DNA of 64,000 bases from Clostridiaceae bacterium. Its GTDB lineage: Bacteria; Bacillota_I; Bacilli_A; Erysipelotrichales; Coprobacillaceae. The notes under the pieces were generated by a model that worked only from the letters and a program-made list of their open reading frames with translations, was not told where the DNA came from and did not search any database. Location: contig CABJAS010000001.1 of assembly GCA_902363625.1 (NCBI GenBank), positions 186,001-250,000 of the forward strand, read 5' to 3'. Position numbers and translations under genes: made by a program. Shown here piece after piece: positions 44,601 through 53,402 of the stretch; the stretch's first letter is position 1; every line of letters starts with the position of its first letter.

Positions 44601-46554
44601 TGACTTTCTGCGCCTCTACACGATAAGGACCGTGCATATCATCATCACTGAAATAGCTTTCAGGAGTATTTATTTCTTTAAGATAATACTCTCCTTCTGG
44701 CAGCAGTGGCGATACTGCAATGCCTTGAACATCTGTCGTAATGGTTTTTTGTAAAGACGAATAAGTCCCATCATCAAGTTCCCTAAAGATCTCGAATTTA
44801 ACATTTTCAAGTTTAATTGTCGGCGTAGATTCATCTACTTTTGTTATGCTGAATTGCCCATAATGCGATTCATTGACAATTTTATCCGCTGCATTGCCAG
44901 TAGCCTGCCCCCGTTCATCAATCGGCGTCACAGTCTTCGTTTCCTGATTGCTTAATATAGTGACCTTTCCTAAATAATCAGCTTGATAGCCATTGTTCGT
45001 GCTGTCCGATGTCACTTTTGTTTCTTTCAACACATAATCTCCGACATCCAGCCAATTTTCACCAGCATTGATCTTGCTTCCATCTAAACGATAAAACGCA
45101 AGTGTTCCATCGGATTGAGATTTGGCTGTTCCTACTTTTGTTGAGTCATCTAACTGTAAGGTTTCACTATCACTCACATAACGATAAAGATCAAATTCGG
45201 CTCCCTCAATTGGTGTCTCTTTTATGGTAAGGTCAATGAGCTGACGTCCCACTTTGTTTAAAGTCAGGCGTCCCTGTTCCATGTTGACGATCGTTATTGG
45301 ATGATTCAATGCTTCTTGCAGCGTTGAATAATAGGTTGCTTCATACTTTCCTGATGCAGTGTTATAGATGCTTCCAGTAACTTTATCAGATTGAATTTCA
45401 AAATCAAAACTATTGTTTTCATCTACTGTATATCCATTTTCAACAGATTGTTCAACTAAACGATATTGCCCGCTCTTTAATAAAATCGGACTTTGATAAA
45501 TATTTTTATTAGTGTCAATCGTTAATGTTTTTCCCTTTTCATCTTTGTATTCGATATAGTGACCTGTTTCATCTTTAACGTACAATTTAAATACTGCCTG
45601 TAATTTCAAGTCTTTATCTGTATATGCCGTTTTCATTAAAGTAAATTTTCCATAATCTGTCTTATTCACGATCGGATTATCAAATAATACTAAATTATCT
45701 TTCCCATCACTTTTTATATAGGATAAAGTGATTACATGCCCTGTTACTTCATTAGGAATGATAATCCCGCTATTTGCTGGCAGTGAGGTATAATCCTCCA
45801 CCACTAAATAGCTTCCCGGCTCTAACTGTTCAGTAATGGCAATACCATCTCCGACAGCCGCTTGTGTGCCTGTCTGCACCCTGCTGACAAGTTCGACAGA
45901 ATAGTAATATCCATCGTTACCTTTAATGGCACCTTCTGTTCCCTCTGATACTTTTTCTTTAATTTTATAAACATTGAAATTAACTCCGTTTATTAATTCT
46001 GTCTGATCAGCAAATTTCAGCTGTTTCTTAATCCAGATACGCTGGTATTTATTGTTGACCACACTTAAAATCTGATCACCTTCATAATAATGATAGCTGC
46101 CATCTGCTTCTTTTTTAACTGTCACAGTATGAACAGAAGGATCGCGCAAGTAATTTTTCGGAGCTTTTAATTCAACGATATAATATGTCTTGCTTTCATC
46201 TACTTCACCAAAATCAATAGCACCGTTTTTTGTTTCACTTATGGATATAATGCCTTGAATCTGTTGCTGAAGAGGATCATTAACTAAAGCCGCTAATTCT
46301 GCTTCTGACATCTTTGCCACAGCGTTTGCCTTTTCTTCATTATCCAGTAAAGCTAAGACAGCTCCATTTACATCTTTACCAGTGCCATCTACCTTTTTAC
46401 CGGTTGGTGAAATCGGCTTGAAGTTTTCAATCGTGTCTTCCGCTAAAGCTCCGGCTGAACCGGTTTGTACTTTCGTCCACTCTTTAGAAGCTTTATAGCC
46501 ATCCGGTGCCTGTACTTCTTTTAGGAAATAAGTTGTATTTGGTTCTAAAATCCC
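38692..46554 (-). CDS. Giant Cna-B/SdrD-B wall protein, C-terminal part (split by frameshift)
   Basis: This frame continues the protein of 46545-50975. It opens at 46554 without a start codon and immediately reads GILEPNTTYFLKEVQAPDGY, the end of the Cna-B domain cut off in the N-terminal frame. Its first ATG is 46320, with no ribosome site. It encodes about 2,620 residues. About eight more Cna-B modules follow, then a long adhesin region with isopeptide-type and DUF11-like strands, then five SdrD-B repeats with (W/Y)xDxNxNGxQD-type calcium motifs, and then a C-terminal sorting signal NPETND followed by a membrane helix and a basic tail. Without the N-terminal frame it has no signal peptide and would not be exported. 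Confidence 0.85.
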   Translation of the reverse strand, partial: GILEPNTTYFLKEVQAPDGYKASKEWTKVQTGSAGALAEDTIENFKPISPTGKKVDGTGKDVNGAVLALLDNEEKANAVAKMSEAELAALVNDPLQQQIQGIISISETKNGAIDFGEVDESKTYYIVELKAPKNYLRDPSVHTVTVKKEADGSYHYYEGDQILSVVNNKYQRIWIKKQLKFADQTELINGVNFNVYKIKEKVSEGTEGAIKGNDGYYYSVELVSRVQTGTQAAVGDGIAITEQLEPGSYLVVEDYTSLPANSGIIIPNEVTGHVITLSYIKSDGKDNLVLFDNPIVNKTDYGKFTLMKTAYTDKDLKLQAVFKLYVKDETGHYIEYKDEKGKTLTIDTNKNIYQSPILLKSGQYRLVEQSVENGYTVDENNSFDFEIQSDKVTGSIYNTASGKYEATYYSTLQEALNHPITIVNMEQGRLTLNKVGRQLIDLTIKETPIEGAEFDLYRYVSDSETLQLDDSTKVGTAKSQSDGTLAFYRLDGSKINAGENWLDVGDYVLKETKVTSDSTNNGYQADYLGKVTILSNQETKTVTPIDERGQATGNAADKIVNESHYGQFSITKVDESTPTIKLENVKFEIFRELDDGTYSSLQKTITTDVQGIAVSPLLPEGEYYLKEINTPESYFSDDDMHGPYRVEAQKVNEASQYQITNKKKQSIQVIKKDSKTNNPISDKQMEGTQFNLYLGDKLIATATYQTDTGIYFGDLLPNTTYQLQEVKAPNGYVLDENKIPFTTNIDGTPKEIEVLNDPYGSLIIDKMATWANSKDKLPLQGAEFTLYDATGKEVAKEVSDENGKVQFLNLVAGTYTLKETKTVDGFAENKDSYSITIVMGEENTELTGDQAVVNYPNFGKFEFKKAKPDGTGLAGAVFSLYKGDQLISDTITTKEDGTFSSFMLEPGQYRLVETTAPDGFEKIEPITFEIKEKEITKLHSDGSENVVDQALGQVEITKLDDVSSYIPSLDNQPISGVHFGLYKSDNSLVEEKVTDADGKIIWTDVPAGQYYVQEIDTLDNPDGYVYTDTQYQVTVEPNKSTVDTYYPDGTTTNGAIINKADKGRLVIYKTDSLTDKGLSGAVFRIYSDATYTNVIGEVTTNEFGYAVSDLLDAAKEGTIYYVKEIKAPDGYVLDDTLNPITASIKVYPIHQSDLIKDEANDKNKGTFKNTSQEDLMEFNLEIHKGITSNDFKSVTADQSLSLNSYENVFIIRNFANGTNKVKAESIEITDTQIELQYYDASQGKYLKDSHVDQDSYFIHSVAIYRAYNKASAQSVNAKLYYQTYGSDTWKEVPYGEFKDLQKLNQGQSRTAAIDPSLKAAHVKVVYTGIEKGFISDGFDIHYTFNQRPSDADYNEIRRIQNVADAQYHFIVKDENGAEQRNTVTRQSETVEILLPALETKVPTVNLGVVAENPNGDSKTFKPGDMVQYTITAQNVSTNGADFNQPVISFDLPVGMTLNDTAANNFPKQFKITKMSADGKTGVSIDQDSIEVIFSSVEEARIPGADGLESLNQPTTKVTFRFKNSGDAANLKPGESLKISFSGTISYSQPSSQERPLWVLAYLNSDEKIVKSAENPYGNSFSVNDSDHNSNALVEDEILDKALGEDVGGNKHANANADIQVNDNNTLYIYKQVKGDFDDDYVDYNRVAQTSSGGNIDYKINVKNGDDSDTPVDRIRIVDILPFYGDTLTSRDNDSALVFDRSTTLKKEALLKSIDLLDIPDYASTKIFYCIDSRNYDEKWVKWTKEARQKVTTTEDLPILYSTMSDAEWQKGVHTWYAADEITDDDLKYVSAIAVEISCDNGQYFEKGESLSIGIQMQAPIYSADELDEFENEYIANSAMVAVSRGGMRDAPIASNNRTENYEVKVKLSMPKGKIGDYAFYDINRNGLQDDGDAPIAGLGVKLYQYKTRYVDGAAETVRSLINTTTTSSAGYYEFDDLDCNVPVNGASKASTDPNDFAGNIIYEYQVEFEKPHDGSRYQYIPTLPNVGDDDLLDSDIGNDENDLDTYLLTPIVRLTATKEGTNYVGEVNNSLDAGFTALGALGNYVWIDANRNGIQDEDEKGINGVIVRVYHANDDGSLGSLVAETKTMFGYGNKEGYYVFNDLSEGKYIVEFDTSQVVTGGYNDHYSFTIPYQGDSEYDSNAVHSVNDFTMRSDVIQLDYRGYDMSVDAGLTVYSAISGIAFEDRNYNDQQDLDNGNDIPVPNTLVELYRINPLDGTLETTPTATQVVKEDGRYYFDHLSDGQYQVRFVFPDEYEIINANIGGDDSKDSDVEYNLSADLRSGFTDIITLPQNTLIEHVDGGASRYSSLGDYVWFDANQNGLQDAAKEEYGIANVPVYLQMRSPNSVGWEQVAQAVTDQSGHYLFEHLKSSDYGTEIVYRIVFDLPISSKLTIPKNGDSELDSNALAAYLPGAGFPTDIIHLNYHTKDLSWDAGIIDSYGTIGDYVWFDENQNGLQDETNSGIGGIPVILEYNETGDLSDDQFWQVIGRTTTNAAGYYLFTDLNAGMYRVRFQIERPYYVTLSNVGSDSAIDSDGVALFEDNWYYSRPFYLNEEGYDMTWDCGVYLPKSFMNDLGGLNNPETNDPTSFMTWSLIGLVSAGIIIEMVLDTRKRKRKLNKEAK

Positions 46555-49500
46555 GAATAGCCGATACCATCCTCTGTAGCTCCATTTACGATCTTGCCAT
46601 CGGCATTCACTAAAACAGCCGTTCCAGAGATAATCTGATAAGAAAGGTTAGATGAAACAACCTTATACTTCATTCCATCCACAACAATGACTTGTTCATT
46701 ATCCTTTACCTGAGTAAAGTCTTGATTATCTGCTAACTGATAAATGTCAAATTTTGCATTATTCAAGTGTTTAGAAGAGTCTGCGGCATCTATCTTATCT
46801 ACTTTGATTCTTGCTTTTTTACTGACATTATGAAATGTTGCCACACCATTTTTACCCGCTGTTAATTCAACAACCTGAGGTGACTGCACTTCATAATCTT
46901 TCTTTTGATCTGCTGTTAGTACTTCTTCTATATAGTAGAATCCCGGAGTTAAATCACTGATCGTAGTCTTTTTGCCACTTACTAAAGTTGCGATTGGATC
47001 TCCGTCTTTAATATAATACTGACCGTTGTAGCTGACTGCACCTGGTGTTGATGCACTCGCTAATTTAGCGGCATATACGTTAAAGCTAAAGCCATAGGCT
47101 GGCAATGTGACTTGACTGCTGCCGCTTCCCCAAACTTCATTCTTAACTAATTCTAATGAACCCATTGGTGCATTTTGAATCGGTGTGTCAAAATAATCTA
47201 AATTAATAATTCCTTTTTGAATCGTAAAATTATAGACTTGATCACTTAGAACATAATTGCCATTTACGCTTTTTTCAATGACAGCATATTCTGCCGGCTT
47301 TAACCCATTAGATTCATAAATACCTGTACTAGATGTATTAAATTCGATAACTTTCTCGGCAAAAGAGGCAATATTGTCTTTTGTCACTGAAGTGATGTCT
47401 ACTCCATCTTTATAGCGATACAAAACAAAAGTTGCATTCACTGGCTGCTGAGTATTAGAATCCACTTTTTTCAGCCTAAATCGTCCTTTTGCGTACGTAT
47501 TTACTAATTTTAAAGTATTGCTGTCTTCCTTAGTCGTCTTTCCGGCTTCTACATGAACGACCTGCGGAGCTAATGTTTCATAAAGTCCATTCGCATTATT
47601 TTCTTCTACCCAATAGTCCCCTTTTTCAAGCAGGACAGAGCTTCCCATTCCATTTTGTCCGGTTTGAAGTGTTTTTAATGTTTTATTTTTATTTGCCGTT
47701 GCTTTATCTTTTACACTGTCTCCAGTCAAATTTGGATAATACCAAAATGAAATACTTAGAGGTTCTAAAGCCGCTGTTCCACTGTTTCCTTCTTGAAAGG
47801 CTGTTCTTTGTTTTTCAAGGAAGAATTTCCCTTTGGGTTCATTTTCTACAACAACCGACTTTTCTTCGATCACCAATAAATTATCATCTGTATCCATAGC
47901 CGATGGTGCGACAAATTCATGAAGCTCAGAATCTAAAACATAGCCGTTAGGCACACTGATCTCCTGATACCAATAAGTTTTACCAGGAACGATATTAGAG
48001 AAGGTCGCAAACCCTTTTGGTCCTGTTGAAGCTTGCTTGTACTTACTTAGATCATTTTTATCTTCATATATTCTAAACTTTACATCTGATATTATATTCC
48101 CAGTAATGGAATCAATCTTCTTTATTCTAAATTTTATATACGGATCGTTTTTGATTTCATCTTTGATTGTCGTCAGGGTGTTATTAGTAATCGTGAAAGA
48201 AACAGGCTCTGTATTTAAAACATAACCAGTAGGTGCCTTTGTCTCCAAAAGCTCATAATCTCCCGCAGGAAGGAAGATAGACACGGCTTCACCAAGGCTA
48301 TTCGTTTTTAAAGTCATCATGATTTCTTTATCATCACTATCATCACTTTTACGAATGATCTTGAATTCTGCATTTGCCAATGGCGCATTCGTCTTTGAAT
48401 CTGTCTTCGTGATCTTTAACTGCCCCAAACTGTCTGCTTTATTATTGATGTTTTCAGCTGTTAGCTGACCACTTTCTATAGTAACCGGTATCGCACCTGT
48501 TAGTTGTTGATAACCATCAGGATATTTTGTTTCTTTTAAATAATATTGTCCGGGATCTAAATAAACAATATTGGAAGAAGATCCCTTTTCATCGCTCACA
48601 TCAATTCTAGGAGTTATCACCACCGGGTTTCCATCAGCTCCAACAACTGATTGGGTTAATTCTTGATCCGTATACACTGCAAATTCAGCTCCATCAATTG
48701 GCACAGCAAATTGCACAGAGCTTGAAAGAACCCCAAATTTTCTAACCATTAAGCTTCCTTGCTTTTCATTGGTAATGGTTACTTCTTCTAAATGGTTCTT
48801 TGTTACATGGACTAAAAAGAACTGGTTATCTAAAACATAATTCAGCGGTGCTTTTGTTTCTTGCACCACATAATAGCCTTCTTCCAATGCTCCTGATTCA
48901 TATTCCCCTTTAACCGAGCTTTCTTTTAAATCATGGCTAACTAAGCCCGTAGGATCAAAATTTTTCAGCTCTTCATCAGTTAATGGCTGATTTTTATTCG
49001 TTAATTCATATATTTTAAACTCTGCTCCACTTAATAATGTTGTCGCACTTTGAGCATCTTTTTTTATAATCTTGAATTTACCCTTATTTGATACATTTAA
49101 CACATACGGATACTTTCCATCATACTTGTCCATAGAAGCAGGGTAATTGACTTGGTTCGCTACAACATTGATCTCCCAAGTTGTATGATTTTCTACGAAT
49201 TCAGCATCATCATTATTTTCGTTAATGACATAATCTCCTTCAGGAATTCCCGAAAATAGTACTAATCCTTGTTCATTAGAAGTTGCCTGATACGTTTTAG
49301 ATGAGTTACTTTTATTGGTTAAAGTAAATCCTACCCCTTGCAGCCAACCGGTATCCTGCTGTGTTGCATTAGATCCACGTTTCCAAAAGGCTACATAACC
49401 ATACTCACTAGAAGTATTCACCACTTCAATTGACTTATCGTCCAAGATGGTATCATCGACTGTAATTGTACCATTTTCTTGCACAATTATCTTTTTAACC

Positions 49501-50975
49501 GGCTGTGCATCAAATAATGAAGGCGCACTTTCTTCTTTAAGGTAATATGTTCCTTTCAATAACTTCGTGAAAATAACTTGCCCATTTTCATCAATTTGTT
49601 TATTAATCAGCTGCTCATTATTGAGATTTAAAGCAGGCGAAGTACACTCTGGATCGGTATACAGTCCAAATGTCACGGGAGATTCATTATTCACATAATA
49701 GATATCTTGCCATTCCTTTGTCATGATATTGGTTTCTTCTACCGGAATAGAAGGCGTTCCTGTTGTATTTACACGTACTTTTTTAGTTATTGTTAAATCA
49801 TAATAAGCTGGATTATCATTCTGCCATCCAACTTGAACAGCTGCATTACTTTTCAAAGTCTGTTCAGTCTTATTCAAAGGCTTATAAAGCAGGGTTGCCT
49901 GATTATCCAATATTTTTTGAATAAAAGGCTCATTGGCTGGAATCTCATACGCCGCATAAGGATATAAAACACTAACTGTATAAGTTGTATTAATAGGTGT
50001 TCCTTCCGGAATGAAGTTAGTATCCGTAGAACTTGTCTGATACTTATTTAACGAGCTTTCATTGAAATGAATCGTTTTGAGTGAGCCATCATCATTTTTA
50101 TCTAGTGTATAGTCACTGCCTTCACTTAAAATACGGTTTCCAACAGCAATGCTGACCTGCTGAGCTCCCCCACCTGCTGGATATCCTACAGGTAAAGAAT
50201 CATATAAATCAAACTTTTCGCAGTCTAATCGTCCATAACGGTTTCCGCTTGTTGTTTCATTTCCGGGACGCACTAAGATCTGATAGTTTACTTTATAATA
50301 ATCTTCTCCATCTTGTTTAATGATGCTGACATCCTGATTTTCCTGTTTTGCAACAGTTTTTTGAATTTCCCATTCTTGATGGGCAGTAGAAATAATGGTT
50401 GCATTTGGAATCTTAATATTATTGATAGGCGTTGAAACAGATCCTACCAATTGATTTCCTGTCATAATCATATTATCGAAACTTGCTAAAGTTCCGTCCG
50501 GTGTTTTCAGGTTTTCAAAATGCATTTTCAGATAAATCGTTCCTGCGGTTCCGGATGATAAGGTTCCTTTTGATGTTAAATAGACAAACTCGGTACCATC
50601 ACCAAACTTATCTTCGACTGTTGCTGAATCAAAAATAGAATTAGCTTGCCCAGACATTGCCAATTCATCAAACTTGACATGTTCAGGAAGCTGAATCGTG
50701 ATCCCACATTCATTATAACGTACATTATCTCCCCCGGAATTAACGGTATAACGCAAAGCCAAAAAGAATGGTTCTCCGGATTGAATATTTTCAAGCGTCT
50801 GACTTGCTCCGATTCCATTTACAATCTGTGATTCAAAGGAAATATTCGCTGTCACATTCCCAGCCGCATGAACACTGGGGATGCCTGCTTGAATTAATGA
50901 AACTATCATTCCTAAAATTAGGATGAGAATATTTAGTTTTTTCAATACTGGTCGTATTTTTATTATTTCTTTCAT
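46545..50975 (-). CDS. Giant Cna-B/SdrD-B wall protein, N-terminal part (split by frameshift)
   Basis: This frame encodes 1,476 residues: a signal peptide (about 1-38, ending VHAAG), an adhesion-type N-terminal region (about 40-390), and about ten Cna-B modules, each starting like G-[K/S]-[F/L]-x-[L/I]-x-K and containing a [L/V/I]-x-[N/G]-[A/V]-x-F-x-[I/V/L]-Y phrase. Cna-B modules commonly form intramolecular isopeptide bonds that stiffen surface stalks. It ends abruptly at GIGYSGF-stop in the middle of a Cna-B module, and the next frame completes that module. GGGGGGAG precedes the ATG, and the BTAD regulator ends 11 bases upstream. The two frames together would be about 4,090 residues. Confidence 0.88.
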   Translation of the reverse strand: MKEIIKIRPVLKKLNILILILGMIVSLIQAGIPSVHAAGNVTANISFESQIVNGIGASQTLENIQSGEPFFLALRYTVNSGGDNVRYNECGITIQLPEHVKFDELAMSGQANSIFDSATVEDKFGDGTEFVYLTSKGTLSSGTAGTIYLKMHFENLKTPDGTLASFDNMIMTGNQLVGSVSTPINNIKIPNATIISTAHQEWEIQKTVAKQENQDVSIIKQDGEDYYKVNYQILVRPGNETTSGNRYGRLDCEKFDLYDSLPVGYPAGGGAQQVSIAVGNRILSEGSDYTLDKNDDGSLKTIHFNESSLNKYQTSSTDTNFIPEGTPINTTYTVSVLYPYAAYEIPANEPFIQKILDNQATLLYKPLNKTEQTLKSNAAVQVGWQNDNPAYYDLTITKKVRVNTTGTPSIPVEETNIMTKEWQDIYYVNNESPVTFGLYTDPECTSPALNLNNEQLINKQIDENGQVIFTKLLKGTYYLKEESAPSLFDAQPVKKIIVQENGTITVDDTILDDKSIEVVNTSSEYGYVAFWKRGSNATQQDTGWLQGVGFTLTNKSNSSKTYQATSNEQGLVLFSGIPEGDYVINENNDDAEFVENHTTWEINVVANQVNYPASMDKYDGKYPYVLNVSNKGKFKIIKKDAQSATTLLSGAEFKIYELTNKNQPLTDEELKNFDPTGLVSHDLKESSVKGEYESGALEEGYYVVQETKAPLNYVLDNQFFLVHVTKNHLEEVTITNEKQGSLMVRKFGVLSSSVQFAVPIDGAEFAVYTDQELTQSVVGADGNPVVITPRIDVSDEKGSSSNIVYLDPGQYYLKETKYPDGYQQLTGAIPVTIESGQLTAENINNKADSLGQLKITKTDSKTNAPLANAEFKIIRKSDDSDDKEIMMTLKTNSLGEAVSIFLPAGDYELLETKAPTGYVLNTEPVSFTITNNTLTTIKDEIKNDPYIKFRIKKIDSITGNIISDVKFRIYEDKNDLSKYKQASTGPKGFATFSNIVPGKTYWYQEISVPNGYVLDSELHEFVAPSAMDTDDNLLVIEEKSVVVENEPKGKFFLEKQRTAFQEGNSGTAALEPLSISFWYYPNLTGDSVKDKATANKNKTLKTLQTGQNGMGSSVLLEKGDYWVEENNANGLYETLAPQVVHVEAGKTTKEDSNTLKLVNTYAKGRFRLKKVDSNTQQPVNATFVLYRYKDGVDITSVTKDNIASFAEKVIEFNTSSTGIYESNGLKPAEYAVIEKSVNGNYVLSDQVYNFTIQKGIINLDYFDTPIQNAPMGSLELVKNEVWGSGSSQVTLPAYGFSFNVYAAKLASASTPGAVSYNGQYYIKDGDPIATLVSGKKTTISDLTPGFYYIEEVLTADQKKDYEVQSPQVVELTAGKNGVATFHNVSKKARIKVDKIDAADSSKHLNNAKFDIYQLADNQDFTQVKDNEQVIVVDGMKYKVVSSNLSYQIISGTAVLVNADGKIVNGATEDGIGYSGF

Positions 50976-50986
50976 GAAACTCCCCC

Positions 50987-52168
50987 CTAATTAATCTTTT
51001 TCAAATCTTTCTTCAGCATTACATGCGGATGCTTTTTCTTTTCATCATATCTTTTTTGTATGCGGTTCACGGCAATTTCTGCCCCCTCAATATCAGGTGA
51101 AGCCACAATCAAAGAAAACTGAGTCATATTAAACTTTGAAAATACATCATTTTTCCGCAGACTACCAGCAATAACATTCCTTAGAATTTTAGATTCTTCC
51201 TGTAATTCTTTTTCTGATAACTGATCTGTTTCATCACAGAGAGTCAGCAGCGCTAAAACACGAGCTTTCATAGAACGTCTGGCAGAACGCAGATTCACTT
51301 GATAAATATTTTTAAACACGTCAAAATCACAGTAAAAAGTGGCATCAAAATCGCCTGTATTCGTTAAATTCTGTTCCAGTTCTTCTACCCCGATTTGAGT
51401 AGCCGGTGCTGTATCTAAAACTAACTGATAGATTTCTTTCATTCTTTGAGAAACGCTCATTCCATACTGACTGTAATAATGATCGACCGTTTGACGATAA
51501 AACGATAGAGCGTTGTCAATTTGTCCTGCTTTATAAAAAGCAAACAGCTTCATTTCACAAAGATGGGAATCCATCAGTCTTTGAATATGCGGATGATTAG
51601 TAATATTTAAAATTTCATTAAATCTTTCCTGTTTCTGAAGCTTCTCCAAGGTTTGCTGGACAGCTTCCAAACAATTGGTTTCCAATACATTATTCATCTG
51701 CATAATCCAAGTGTTGTAGTTGAATTCAGGCAAAAAATCATATTCATATTTTCCCAATAAATTTAAACATTTTTCATACTTTCTTTCTAAATCTGTTTCT
51801 TGTTTAACGCGATTAGCTAGTTTTAATATTTCTTCATAATCGATCTTGCATTCAATCTCAATATTCCAGTGATAACTATGTCCCTGTGACTGGATGCAGT
51901 TCACATCATCAAAGAACTTTTTCATTTCTTTGCGTGCACGATAAACTAAATTTCTTAATGCTCCCTCCGGTTTATCAGAGTCTCCATCTGACCATAAAAA
52001 GTCAATCAATTTAGAAGTGGTCAAATTACGATTACGATTCAATATAAGATAAACAATTAACAGTTCCACCTGAGCACTTCGCTGTCTTTCGGAAGGAAAA
52101 CACGTTTCCCCGCTTACTATTTTAAGTTTCCCCAATGTTTGAACACTTAATATTTCTCGATCCATCAT
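50987..52168 (-). CDS. BTAD/SARP-type transcriptional regulator
   Basis: The 393-residue protein has an OmpR-type winged helix (about 6-100, with LLIVYLILNRNRNLTTSKLIDFLW and ALRNLVYRARKEM), then a BTAD-type helical domain (about 105-260, with EYDFLPEFNYNTW and FAFYKAGQIDNALSFY), and a C-terminal alpha/beta domain (about 270-380) resembling a degenerate GGDEF fold but without the GGDEF motif. Such SARP/AfsR-like proteins bind direct repeats and activate transcription. The stop is 11 bases before the giant wall protein ATG with no terminator between, so the two are co-transcribed. ATG 52168 follows GAAGGAG. Confidence 0.85.
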   Translation of the reverse strand: MMDREILSVQTLGKLKIVSGETCFPSERQRSAQVELLIVYLILNRNRNLTTSKLIDFLWSDGDSDKPEGALRNLVYRARKEMKKFFDDVNCIQSQGHSYHWNIEIECKIDYEEILKLANRVKQETDLERKYEKCLNLLGKYEYDFLPEFNYNTWIMQMNNVLETNCLEAVQQTLEKLQKQERFNEILNITNHPHIQRLMDSHLCEMKLFAFYKAGQIDNALSFYRQTVDHYYSQYGMSVSQRMKEIYQLVLDTAPATQIGVEELEQNLTNTGDFDATFYCDFDVFKNIYQVNLRSARRSMKARVLALLTLCDETDQLSEKELQEESKILRNVIAGSLRKNDVFSKFNMTQFSLIVASPDIEGAEIAVNRIQKRYDEKKKHPHVMLKKDLKKIN

Positions 52169-52247
52169 AATTATCTCCTTCTTTATTCCCAATGAATTAG
52201 TTATTTCTAATCCTATATAAGTTTCTAAATTCTACTTATCCACTCTC

Positions 52248-52253
52248 ATTATA
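52248..52253 (-). promoter_or_regulatory. -10 element upstream of the regulator-wall protein operon
   Basis: TATAAT on the minus strand lies about 80 bases upstream of the BTAD regulator ATG, downstream of the pil operon terminator. The -35 region is poor (about ATAGTT), which would suit an activator-dependent promoter. Confidence 0.35.
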
Positions 52254-52321
52254 CTCTTTTCTGTCACAAAAACTATATATGTTAAAAGTAATTTCGCTTC
52301 TTTTTTTGTAATTTATGATAA

Positions 52322-52343
52322 CTAAAAAGGAGGAAATCCTCCT
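52322..52343 (-). terminator. Terminator of the pil operon
   Basis: AGGAGG/CCTCCT (52328-52333 with 52338-52343) is a perfect stem followed by TTTTTAG on the minus strand, just after pilT. Confidence 0.75.
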
Positions 52344-52345
52344 AA

Positions 52346-53401
52346 TTATAATTTTTTTTCGATCTGCAACGGATTTGATGCAAACAGCATTACTGTTTCC
52401 TTTGTAATCTTGTTTTGCCTGTAAAGCTCAAGAATTGCTTCATCCATAGTAATCATGCCCTGCTGTCGACCTGATGAGATCGCATTATCGATCTGATGCG
52501 TCTTTCCATCTCGAATCAAAGTGCGAATAGCCTGATTACAGATCATTACTTCAAATACCGGAATCATCTTGCCATCGATCCCCGGCAGCAATTGCTGAGA
52601 CACAACGGCATTAAGCACCATTGATAGCTGAATACGAATCTGCTGCTGCTGAGATGGCGGAAATACATCAATCATTCGGTCAATCGTGTTCGCCACTCCT
52701 ATTGTATGCAGGCTGGAAAAAATCAAATGCCCAGTTTCCGCCGCTGTAATCGCAATTTCAATAGTCTCTAAATCACGCATTTCCCCTACTAATATGACTT
52801 CCGGAGCTTCTCTTAAAGCGGCACGAAGGGCAGACACATAATCTTTCGTATCATGATAAACCTCACGCTGAGATACAATGCTTTTTTGATGACTATGCAA
52901 ATATTCAATAGGATCTTCAATCGTTACAATATGCGTATTGCGATGGCGGTTAATTTGATCGATCATACAAGCTAAGGTTGTTGACTTTCCACTTCCCGCT
53001 GGTCCGGTGACTAAAATCATCCCTTTTTTGGTTGATGCCAAATCCATTACCGCTGCAGGGATATGAAGCACCTGAGGATCCGGTAATTCAAATCGTACAA
53101 CACGAATTACAGCCGCTAAAGAACTTCTTTGTTTATAGACATTGACACGAAAACGTCCAACATCTGGAATCGAAAACGAGAAATCGTCATCACCGCTTTG
53201 AATAAATTCCTCAATATCTTCTTTTTGAGCAATATGATAAATCTCACGAATCAGGTTTTCAGTATCCTGAGTTGTCAGTCGATCTCCTGTATATTTTTCA
53301 ATCTGTCCTTCTATTTTAATGGCACATGGAGACCCTGCCACAATAAATATATCCGATGCTCCCTTGTTTACCACATCTTCTAATAATGTCTTTGCTTCCA
53401 T
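52346..53401 (-). CDS. pilT: Type IV pilus retraction ATPase PilT
   Basis: The 351-residue protein has the full PilT motor core: Walker A GPAGSGKSTT (about 134-143), Asp box EDPIEYLH, Walker B EVILVGEMRDLETI, His box HLIFSSLHT, and the C-terminal AIRTLIRD, close to the AIRNLIRE retraction motif. PilT is a hexameric ATPase that disassembles the pilus to drive twitching. It is the last gene of the pilus-like operon. No PilB assembly ATPase is encoded within the window. Confidence 0.93.
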   Translation of the reverse strand: MEAKTLLEDVVNKGASDIFIVAGSPCAIKIEGQIEKYTGDRLTTQDTENLIREIYHIAQKEDIEEFIQSGDDDFSFSIPDVGRFRVNVYKQRSSLAAVIRVVRFELPDPQVLHIPAAVMDLASTKKGMILVTGPAGSGKSTTLACMIDQINRHRNTHIVTIEDPIEYLHSHQKSIVSQREVYHDTKDYVSALRAALREAPEVILVGEMRDLETIEIAITAAETGHLIFSSLHTIGVANTIDRMIDVFPPSQQQQIRIQLSMVLNAVVSQQLLPGIDGKMIPVFEVMICNQAIRTLIRDGKTHQIDNAISSGRQQGMITMDEAILELYRQNKITKETVMLFASNPLQIEKKL

Positions 53402-53402
53402 G

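Noticed and set aside
46540..46570. Programmed -1 frameshifting in the giant wall protein gene
   Set aside because: The junction (GGC TAT TCG GGA TTT TAG) has no X-XXY-YYZ slippery heptamer and no obvious downstream pseudoknot. A simple one-base loss is more likely.
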